Assembly (NCBI GenBank): GCA_012295275.1
Contig: CM022670.1
Span: 40,192,251 to 40,209,750, forward strand
Direction of reading: 5' to 3'
Length of the DNA: 17,500 nucleotides
DNA from: Chrysomallon squamiferum
Lineage: Eukaryota > Mollusca > Gastropoda > Neomphalida > Peltospiridae
The notes beneath the pieces were generated by a model. That model was given only the letters and a program-made list of their open reading frames with translations, had not been told where the DNA came from and made no database searches. A program made the position numbers and the translations under genes. Positions within the stretch are counted from its first letter, which is position 1; each line of letters opens with the position of its first letter. This document shows, piece by piece, positions 10,220 to 17,500 of this stretch.

Positions 10220-10368
10220 AAAGGCCAGTCCAAGTACGTCAAACAGTTTCACTACACCACGTGGCCTGATCATGGGGTTCCCAAGTTCGGCCACTCTCTT
10301 CTCCTGTTCAGACAAAAGATTCGGGCCTACGATAACCTGGACAACGGAACTGTCATAGTTCACTGCAG
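10220..10368 (+). CDS. RPTP exon 8: WPD loop and first half of the P-loop
   Basis: This 149-bp exon lies between TTTTATTGCAG and GTAAAG. It encodes residues 232-280, including FHYTTWPDHGVP (WPD loop, general acid D248) and ending ...NGTVIVHC with the catalytic cysteine C280. The codon for the next residue, S281, is split 2+1 across the intron. The catalytic signature HC-SAGVGRTG is therefore divided between this exon and exon 9, which lies 5 kb away. Phase 0 in, phase 2 out. Confidence 0.96.
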
Positions 10369-11282
10369 GTAAAGTGTAGTTTCAAGTTCCATTTCTCAGA
10401 AATCACTGTAGTTTGTAGTAAATAATATATTTACTTATCACTCGAGCCAAAATCTGGATGAAAAACCGAGTTGAAAAACATTTCAGTATCAATGATATTT
10501 TATTACTAGTCCCGGATTTTACCTTTTTGTTAGGTTCAGTTATGTAATTGTTATTATTATGATGTTATTTCTGTTTAAAGCTTAGTCATCTCAGTTTGAA
10601 ATATGTATTATATAAAGCTTCAGAAATGCGTTTTATTGTTTTCACTCAACAAATTCAGAAGTTAATTTTTCTCAAATCGTATCGGAATATTAATCAGCAT
10701 TCGTTTACTTGATTGATTCCGCTCGGCGCTTTTAACAACGCAGCGTATCGCGAACTCGACCACAGTTTGTACAAATTATAATTGAATCCATTAGCTGCAG
10801 GTTTTTGTTTCTTTATCATCGCATGTTCGCTTTCTAGGAGACAGCCTGGCGCAAGGTGGGTGATGACGTTTTCATAGGTGGCAGTGGACACGGGCGATGT
10901 ATTCAATCACCGACGTAATTGAATGTCCACTTTGATCAATTGGTGCAGCTCTGGTTTATGCAGAATCAGTTGTCCTTAATGAAAATGATTGAAGTTAATA
11001 AAAAAATCTGGCGTAGTGTTGATCGTTTCCAATCAAAACTGTAGTAACTTCAGCACGCTGCCCACTTTGTTTTAATTATCGTCACGAGTACGGTGGGCTG
11101 GGAAGAATTTGGTTCGGTTAGAAAAATTAGTCCCAGAAGTTTGACGGTTAAGTGACTAACTAACTGTGGACGGTGTGAACAAGTAAACTTTGATTTCGGT
11201 ATTGAGTAACAGAAAAATGTTTAATCTGTGTTCAGTTTGTTAATGAATTGATGAAGCAAATTGAGTTAAATGATGACTAGAT

Positions 11283-11385
<103 letters not shown>

Positions 11386-11457
11386 TCAGAAACAAAATAT
11401 CAAAATGCAACAAAAATTACTGCATCATCAAAGTTATTATCATTGTCTTCCTCGTTG

Positions 11458-11489
<32 letters not shown>

Positions 11490-11766
11490 CTCTTAAATTA
11501 ATTGTCTTTCGAAATGGACAGAATTCCTGGTTTGATGTAAAAGATCGGGTTTGACGTGTTTAGAAATCATCACATGGGCGTCCAGAGATGGTAAACCTAA
11601 TTCCGAAATTCCTCAAATAACCAGCCGTCCTGTCTACAGTTACATGAATCAGAAAGACAATAAACCTTTTCTGTGCAGTTCTGGATCCCAGCTGATGATA
11701 TTGTACGGAAAGAAAACAAGATAACAACAAGACAGACAGAAAACTAAGCAGTATTAGCTGATTACC

Positions 11767-11882
11767 AAAAAAAAAAAAAAAAAAAAAAAATGGAGCGTGA
11801 GAAAATAAAATAAATCAGTTAGTGTGAATCATGCCTTAATGTCAAGGATAATCACCAGAAAATGGTTTCACTATCTGAGAGA

Positions 11883-11920
<38 letters not shown>
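11767..11920. repeat. Two long poly-A tracts (24 and 37 nt) 93 bp apart
   Basis: A24 at 11767-11790 and A37 at 11884-11920, with non-repetitive sequence between. A retroposed short element with its tail could leave such a pattern, but I see no tRNA-like A/B box or target duplication. Confidence 0.7.
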
Positions 11921-11922
<2 letters not shown>

Positions 11923-11989
11923 TATGCATTACGTGTTATAAAACTGTTATGTGACATTTCACATGATTTAAAGCAGACACGACAGGAAT

Positions 11990-12560
11990 CGCAGCGCATC
12001 ATCATCAAGATTCCTCGTCCTCTCCGCTCATTGGCTCGGTCTTCTGCTGCAACAACAGCGCTCGTTTAACCGTGATGGACACGAAATTTGACAGTTGACC
12101 AGTGACAAATGTTCCATTTGCGCCTGGCCTGGACATGAATTCAAAAAAACCCTGCACTTCGGATATCGGTCGACGTGTTCGTATTTGCCCTGACTCATTT
12201 TACCTTCAGACGGTCGTTATTCAAGCACCGTCCGTCCCGAGTCGAAATGCCACCAATCATGATACGGGATGACCCTGATTAGATTTCGGTCCGCTGTGGT
12301 GATATACCAGCGTCCTTTGTTTCATTCCCGGGCAGCCATGTCGTGCCCCGAGACGTAATTGATTCGGGTCGTCATATCGTGCAGGGGGTTTTCTGAGCTC
12401 GTGCGAATGATGTTGAAATTCGCAACTACCCGCCCAGGGTGTCGTCATTAGTCTTGTTATTTATAACTCTGTCGTCAGGACGACCATTATTTACAACTGC
12501 AACGTTAATGACGTCCAACGCCCCGTGCCATATGCGTCGTATCAAAACTCGTTTGTATTT
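11990..12560. other. GC-richer, CpG-bearing non-repetitive intronic island
   Basis: Roughly 570 bp that stands out from the AT-rich simple-sequence background by its balanced composition and frequent CpG. No coding frame of significance, no splice pair in the host frame and no recognised transposon motif. It could be a regulatory element or an old unrecognised repeat. Function unknown. Confidence 0.35.
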
Positions 12561-13605
12561 TAAATACTTGAACGAGATACACGCATAGCTAGTACATTGT
12601 GAAGAGCTAGTGTGTTAAAAACGGTGATCTTTGTTGAATAACTTTTCTCACTGCTATAATAGATATATTAGCTATCTTCAGAAGCTTCAGGACTGATAAT
12701 ATATAAATAAATAAATAAATAAATGAATATATAATCTTGATGAATAATTTACTTTTGCAAGTTCACTTTGTTAATAATTAAATGTCGTTAGTACCATTCT
12801 AAATAAATAAATGAAATAATATAAATAAAAATTCTAAATATTTAAATCAAACAAAATGGTAATAAAACTAACCGAAACTATCAAATAAATCTACAATAAA
12901 ATTTAAAAAAATAAATTAAAAAAATTTTTTTTGAAGAAGAAAAAATGACAATAAATACATCGCTAACGAAACCGCTCATTTTCTTTAATCGCGATTAAAC
13001 TATCGGATTATTTCTCTGATTCGTTACCGACCTTCTTAAAATGAAATCGTGCAAATTGTTTTCTTCGTCAACTGCTAAAACGTCGAGGATTTATGCCGAT
13101 TTCTTTCCCATTGTTTGCCTTCAATCACCTCGCTTCGTTTTTTTTTTTTTTTTTCCCCATTATCCGAATTGCACTGCTCTTTAGTCAGTCGTTTTAAACA
13201 AAATTAGATTTCACCGGCTGTCTAGAAATGTTTAAGACGAAGTTAAATCAAATGGGCTGGCAATCATTTCCAAACATTGTGGAAACTATTTGATTTTTAT
13301 CCGACGTTTCAATCTGTATAATTTCAGAAGTCATTGTCGATGCAAATTGAGTTTTTGGTTTCTGTTCTGTTTCTTCTTGTTTTGTCAGAATCATGTTTAA
13401 CCAGGTGGTCGAGGTTTTTTATAATTTTGGTTTTTCTTTTCTTTTCTTTTCTTTCTTTTTTCTTTTTGTATTTTGAGTAAAAATACCTTTACATAAAAAA
13501 GAACAGTATTTTAGTTTTTCTGTTGTTGTTTTTCTATTATTAGTATCTTCGACATCATATTCATAATTATCATCAACATTCTTACGATTATTGTGATTAT
13601 GATTA

Positions 13606-13632
13606 TATTATTATTATTATTAATTGTTATTA

Positions 13633-13681
<49 letters not shown>

Positions 13682-13692
13682 TATTTATTTAT
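13606..13692. repeat. (ATT)n microsatellite
   Basis: About 87 bp of TTA/ATT units with one interruption (ATTGTTATTATTTT) near the left end, passing into TTTA units on the right. A degenerate (GA)n follows at about 13729-13788. Confidence 0.9.
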
Positions 13693-13890
13693 TCTTTTAT
13701 CATTATTAATATACAATTATTGTGAAAGGGAGAGAAAGAGGCAGAGAGAGAGAGAGAGACAGAGACAAAAGACAAAGAGAGAGAGACTGTATTTGTGTGT
13801 TATCGATTTTTAGATATATTTATTCTAATTTCTAATTAAATTTCTCAGATGAACAACTGGTCAGTGTCATGGAATAAATTTTTAAACGAC

Positions 13891-13920
13891 TTCGTTTCGG
13901 CCTCGTTTCGGCCTCGTTTC
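13891..13920. repeat. 11-bp tandem repeat, 2.7 copies
   Basis: YTCGTTTCGGC units at 13891-13901 and 13902-13912, with a partial third at 13913-13920. It contains CpGs and differs from the AT microsatellites around it. Confidence 0.75.
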
Positions 13921-14317
13921 TTATTTCTGTTTATCGATTAGTCCGGCCTGGCGAACGTGTCACTGAAAAAAGAAGAAGATTGCTTCGCGTTGATTTGTCC
14001 TCAGTTTTAATTTCTCGTCACTAAAGTCGCGTTAATCTTTAAATTTATTTCTTCTCTAAATGACGAGACAAAAAAACAGAAAAAAAAGTTTAAAAAAAGA
14101 AGTTCGACAATCGCCGTAATTGCACGAACCGTTGGTTTGTCAGTTATCGATATTCTGCTCTAAGGCACGGGTGAGTGGGAAAGAAAGAAAATACAGAGCA
14201 ACAGACATTTATTTTGTCACATTTGTGTAAATTTGCAAGTTTTTTAAGGGTGTGGGGATTTTTAGTTTTGTTTTTTCTAAAAATATATATAAAAGAAGAT
14301 GTTCTGGATTTTCGATT

Positions 14318-14410
14318 TTTTTTTTTTTTTTTTTTTTTGCAAATGTTTCCTTATATATATGTATATAGATAGATAGATAGATGTGTGTATATATATATAT
14401 ATATATATAG
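14318..14410. repeat. Poly-T, (GATA)n and (TA)n compound tract
   Basis: Twenty-one T at about 14318-14338, then TA and GATA units (14352-14381), then a (TA)n run to 14409. Confidence 0.8.
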
Positions 14411-14539
14411 GTATAAAAGAATTTACTTTCTGCAAAAAGCATAGTTTATACTGAAACTGGTATTATGCTACAGTTAATTAACATATTGTGAGCAACTAGT
14501 CCTGTCTTGTAATACAGTGAATAACTTTAACACAACAGC

Positions 14540-14600
14540 AAAATAAAATAAAATAAAACAAAACAAAACAAAACAAAACAAAAAAAAAATAAATAAAACA
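14540..14600. repeat. (AAAAT)n/(AAAAC)n pentanucleotide repeat
   Basis: AAAAT units followed by AAAAC units and an A9 run. It lies directly left of the transposon remnant. Confidence 0.85.
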
Positions 14601-14615
14601 ACCAAAAATACAGAA

Positions 14616-15290
14616 GTACCTCGAGTTACGAGTTTTTCGACTTACGAGCAGCCGCCCTGTCGTGTTTGTGCTTTGAGTTGCGAGCCAAAACCTGAGATAC
14701 GAGCTAGTTCGCGCGCCGAACAACACAACATCCGCCCAGCATCCCGCGTCTTACTCGTTTGCTTCACGTGGTTACCTCGCCGTGGAAACATCTCTGTTGT
14801 GTTGTGCTCGCGTTTTGTGCAGTATTTTGCCAAATTTTCATGGATCCTAAGAAAGTGAATGCAAAGGACAGTGCTGAGAAGAAGAAGCGGATGATGTCCA
14901 TTGAATTAAAGCTTGAAGTCATAGAAAAACATGTGCGAGGTGTGCGTGTAGTCAACATGGCTAGGCAGTACGAGCGTAGTTCGTTTACGACATGTACCAA
15001 ACTGAAGTAGAAGGAGTCGATAAAGGCTTAACTCCAGCCAAAGGCGTTAAAATAATTTCTAAGCTGCGGACCACTGTCCATGAAAAGATGGAGAAACCCT
15101 GACCCTTTACACTTTACAAAATCAATTTATTTCTTTACATTCTCTTTTATTTGTTTTTATACAATATTCGTCATTTATACACAATCTGTCCTTATTTAAA
15201 CACACATTACAAAATATTGGGGTGGTTTTGGGGGTGCTGAAACGGATTAATGGTATTTCAATTTTAAAAAACGTGTTTTGATTGATAAAG
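14616..15290 (+). mobile_element. Tigger/pogo-type (Tc1-mariner superfamily) DNA transposon remnant
   Basis: The left end, TACCTCGAGTTACGAG, followed by further ...ACGAG copies (14626, 14642, 14678, 14698), is typical of Tigger-like terminal regions. A transposase N-terminal fragment follows at 14840. Soon after 15100 the sequence passes to ...TTTTGGGGGTGCTGAAACGG (about 15225-15244) and ATTAATGGTATTTC, which resembles the 3' end region of Tigger elements. Most of the transposase, including all of the DDE catalytic domain, is therefore missing. The right terminal repeat expected after this (the reverse complement of the left end) is not visible, so the right boundary is approximate. Family assignment rests on remembered similarity, not on a search. 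Confidence 0.8.
14840..15102 (+). pseudogene. Truncated Tigger-like transposase (N-terminal helix-turn-helix only)
   Basis: The ATG at 14840 opens a 56-codon frame, MDPKKVNAKDSAEKKKRMMS and onward. It includes ELKLEVIEKHVRGVRVVNMA, matching the CENP-B/psq-type DNA-binding helix-turn-helix start of Tigger transposases. TAG at 15008-15010 ends it. The similarity continues (KESIK), then resumes one frame over from 15028 (LTPAKGVKIISKLRTTVHEK) until TGA at 15100. I infer one nonsense change and one single-base deletion near 15026. The DDE domain is absent, so it cannot make a transposase. The upstream ATG at 14759 in the same frame is inside the element's terminal region and is not the likely start. 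Confidence 0.82.
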
Positions 15291-15430
15291 ACACCTGTAG
15301 CGATCCGGTCATAAATACAATTAGCTTTCTTCTTTGTTATGTTTCTACTTCATTTTCTGGAGCACCGCTTAACACGTTTACAGTCTTGCCTGTTTTTTTT
15401 TTTTGTAAATGCAACTATTTTTCTTTTCAG

Positions 15431-15566
15431 TGCGGGCGTGGGTAGGACTGGAACATACATCTCTATAGACACACAGCTGGAGAAAGCCAAATCTGAGGGC
15501 CTCATTGACGTGCACAACTTTGTACAGCTGATGAGAACTCAAAGAGTCAATATGGTCCAAACACTG
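15431..15566 (+). CDS. RPTP exon 9: second half of the P-loop and Q-loop
   Basis: This 136-bp exon lies between TTCTTTTCAG and GTAAGA. Its first base completes S281, and it then encodes AGVGRTGTYISIDTQLEKAK (282-301) through QRVNMVQTL (326). R286 is the invariant phosphate-binding arginine of HCX5R. GTYISID is the helix after the P-loop, and Q324 is the Q-loop glutamine (Gln262 of PTP1B) that positions water for hydrolysis. Skipping this exon alone would shift the frame. Phase 2 in, phase 0 out. Confidence 0.96.
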
Positions 15567-15927
15567 GTAAGACGACGTTAGAAAATAGAGTCAAATCTTT
15601 CTGCAGAACGTTTTTCACTTACATTTTAATTTCGTACTGATTACATTTTTTTTTTTTTTTTTTTTTTATGTCACTTCTGTCGTTTTCATCGTTCTTTTTT
15701 TTTTTTCTGTGCTGAACAGAATTGCTTAGTTCTGAGATGAAAAAGTAGAAATGTGAAATTTGTTGTTAACTGTAGTCAGTGTCAATGTAGACGAAATTTT
15801 ATACCATTTATGACATTTTTTATTTTATCTGTATCAGTGGAGGATAAAAAAAAGAATATATATATATATATTGTTGTTGTTGTTGTTGTTGTTGTTTAAC
15901 CCTCTGGCATAACTGTGTTGATTTTAG
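15567..15927 (+). other. Intron 9 (361 bp)
   Basis: Donor GTAAGA, acceptor GTTGATTTTAG, preceded by a (TTG)n run. It contains poly-T at about 15645-15667, a short (TA)n and (TTG)9 at about 15871-15897. Nothing else seen. Confidence 0.9.
15871..15897. repeat. (TTG)n microsatellite
   Basis: About nine TTG units directly after a short (TA)n run, some 30 bp upstream of exon 10. Confidence 0.9.
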
Positions 15928-16077
15928 GAGCAGTACATATTTGTGTACGACTGTCTGCTGGAAGCTCTGATCTGCGGAGATACTCCTGTGTCGAGTCACA
16001 ACTACCCCGAGGCTTACAAAGAAATGTGTCAGTTTGACAGCGAGATCGGCAAAACTAAGTTAGAGGAGCAGTTTGAG
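15928..16077 (+). CDS. RPTP exon 10: end of D1 and D1-D2 linker
   Basis: This 150-bp exon (50 codons, phase 0 both ends) lies between TGATTTTAG and GTAACA. EQYIFVYDCLLEALICGDTP (327-346) is the last helix of the PTP domain. Its Q328 is the second Q-loop glutamine (Gln266 of PTP1B). SSHNYPEAYKEMCQFDSEIG and KTKLEEQFE follow as the linker. In tandem-domain RPTPs an (L)EEEF/EEQF sequence directly precedes D2, so a second PTP domain is expected downstream (inference). Confidence 0.95.
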
Positions 16078-16156
16078 GTAACACACACATTTCTACTCCT
16101 CGCATACATTCGTACAGTCGTACATACACAACTTATCTATCGTTTTATATATATAT

Positions 16157-16158
<2 letters not shown>

Positions 16159-16210
<52 letters not shown>
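16159..16210. repeat. (GT)n microsatellite
   Basis: 52 bp of uninterrupted GT units in intron 10. Confidence 0.95.
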
Positions 16211-16212
<2 letters not shown>

Positions 16213-16358
16213 CCAAGACTTGTTTATATATTTCATCTGTCTAAGAATCAAAATAAAACATTTATATTAAAGATAGTTTTCACTTGTCAGTCACCTGTTC
16301 AGTATTTGATTATATTTCAAATTTAATACCCAGACCCACTTCCCCTCTCTCAGCAGTT

Positions 16359-16635
16359 CATGGATATTACGAATAAAACTAAATCTCATGGATATTACAA
16401 ATAAAACTAAATCTCATGGATATTACGAATAAAACTAAATCTCATGGACGTTACAAATAAAACTAAATCTCATGGATATTACGAATAAAACTAAATCTCA
16501 TGGATATTACAAATAAAACTAAATCTCATGGATATTACAAATAAAACTAAATCTCATGGATTTACAAATAAAACTAAATCTCATGGATATTACTAATACA
16601 ACTGAGAGCTTACGGGATATTACGAATCAAGCTAC
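16359..16635. repeat. 28-bp minisatellite, 8 good units plus decayed copies
   Basis: Units start at 16359, 16387, 16415, 16443, 16471, 16499, 16527 and 16555 (the last is 27 bp). A ninth at 16582 and a partial tenth are degraded. The unit begins CATGGATATTACRAATAAAA and ends CTAAATCT. The R position reads G,A,G,A,G,A,A,A across units 1-8, and unit 4 also has ACG for ATA. Confidence 0.95.
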
Positions 16636-17327
16636 ATCATCTACTCTAATATTTTACGACCCTGTAGTTTGGTCTGTCGTGTTCTGTCGATACACTGTAC
16701 AGTTAGTTGCAAGACGCTGGATCTCGTTATTAAGGAAGGATTAATAACACGATCTGTGTTACTGTATTGGTTTGTATTGCCCAAGACAGACAGACTCCAA
16801 ATCAAACATAACTGTAATCGTTTACTGCTCTTTAATGATTAGTTTTACATATTATGTCCTGAATAACTCATCTTCAAATCAGATTACAAAACGAGAACCA
16901 TTGAGGAAAAAAAAAAAAAAAACCTTGAATAAATAAATATAAAAAAAAAAAAAAATATCCAGACAGTTTATGGTGCTAATATAGCCAGGAAATTACAGCT
17001 TCGAGATGTTCTTTCATTTCACAGTGTACATTATTTAAAATGTTTACAGCTATAAGGAAATTGCGATGCAGAAGTTGTAATCATTACTTATTTCGCTCTA
17101 GGAAACAATTATTTTTTTTTGTATTATTATGTTGTATTTGATATTTCAGATCAGTAAAGTGTAGGCTTCACTAAAGGAAATAACCAAATCGGATGAACAT
17201 TAACATTTTGAAAATATCGTTTAATATTTTCAAAAATATGTTTTTAGATGCTTAGCATTATTTTCAGATTCTTTTTGATGAGATTTTGTAACATAATTCT
17301 GGCTTAAAATGCCAAGCAAGAAATAAA

Positions 17328-17330
<3 letters not shown>

Positions 17331-17367
<37 letters not shown>
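17331..17367. repeat. Poly-T, 37 nt
   Basis: Uninterrupted T run. The A-rich 17321-17330 (AAATAAAAGT) lies directly before it. Confidence 0.9.
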
Positions 17368-17368
<1 letters not shown>

Positions 17369-17500
17369 TAAATGCTTTTATTTTATTCAGGAGCTAAGCG
17401 TAAATATGTTTGCCACTGATTTTTAATTTTATTGCGAAGTCCCTCAAGAAAGTAGTGTAAAAGTAAATTTTTGATTAAAATATTTTTTCCCGTTTGCATT

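Larger units (their letters stand above)
16078..17500 (+). other. Partial intron 10 (at least 1,423 bp)
   Basis: Donor GTAACA. It contains (GT)n, the 28-bp minisatellite and long poly-A/poly-T runs (16906-16922, 16940-16954, 17331-17367). No D2 exon is recognisable before the window ends. One acceptor-like site at 17390 leads to a stop after 11 codons and is not accepted as an exon. Confidence 0.8.

Noticed and set aside
11767-11920. SINE suggested by two poly-A tracts
   Set aside because: No RNA polymerase III A/B boxes, tRNA-like head or target-site duplication could be seen around the tracts.
12257-12448. 63-aa minus-strand ORF in the intron 8 island
   Set aside because: Short, with no motif, and no supporting promoter or splice context.
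16359-16600. CRISPR-like array from 28-bp repeats
   Set aside because: The units are directly adjacent with no spacers and lie in a eukaryotic intron, so this is a minisatellite.
17391-17426. Possible terminal exon after TTTTATTCAG (GAGCTAAGCGTAAATATG..., stop after 11 codons)
   Set aside because: It is in the right phase after exon 10, but it encodes no PTP-linker or D2 similarity and has no AATAAA soon after within the window. More likely it is a chance acceptor after a poly-T tract.

Overview
This window is animal genomic DNA, not bacterial. It carries an internal piece of one intron-rich gene on the + strand, and the other coding-looking stretches are microsatellite or transposon debris. 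The organism is probably a lophotrochozoan, with a mollusc as first guess. The reasons are spliceosomal GT-AG introns, AT-rich intronic DNA crowded with (TC)n, (GT)n, (AAAT)n, (ATT)n and homopolymer tracts, and a protein closest in feel to invertebrate receptor tyrosine phosphatases. The taxon call is inference and could be wrong.

The gene: ten exons (597-697, 3180-3352, 4348-4435, 4822-4898, 5468-5504, 5929-6026, 6619-6738, 10220-10368, 15431-15566, 15928-16077) join in perfect phase. They give about 376 residues of the cytoplasmic part of a receptor-type protein tyrosine phosphatase (RPTP). In order these are a juxtamembrane segment, one complete and apparently active PTP domain (KNRY loop, WPD loop, HCSAGVGRTG P-loop, QTxxQ loop), and the start of the linker that normally leads to a second PTP domain. 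The extracellular part, the membrane helix and any D2 domain would lie outside the window. Residue numbers below count from the first complete codon of exon 1.

The introns: 1-596 (partial), 698-3179, 3353-4347, 4436-4821, 4899-5467, 5505-5928, 6027-6618, 6739-10219, 10369-15430, 15567-15927 and 16078 onward. They hold most of the unusual structure. The main items are an ACT-rich block with a 51-bp tandem duplication, a roughly 170-bp near-perfect palindrome built of (CT)n(TA)n(GA)n with matching non-repeat flanks, and a 520-bp (TC)n tract filling almost all of the intron before exon 7. There are also a diverged 50-bp duplication 131 bp apart, a decayed Tigger/pogo-type DNA transposon (about 14616-15290) just upstream of the exon that completes the catalytic P-loop, and a 28-bp minisatellite whose units partly alternate between two variants.

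I found no RNA gene, CRISPR array, promoter or gene end that I can support. The most interesting points are the combination of a giant CU tract with a frame-neutral catalytic exon, and the long palindrome. I do not see a new multi-gene system.
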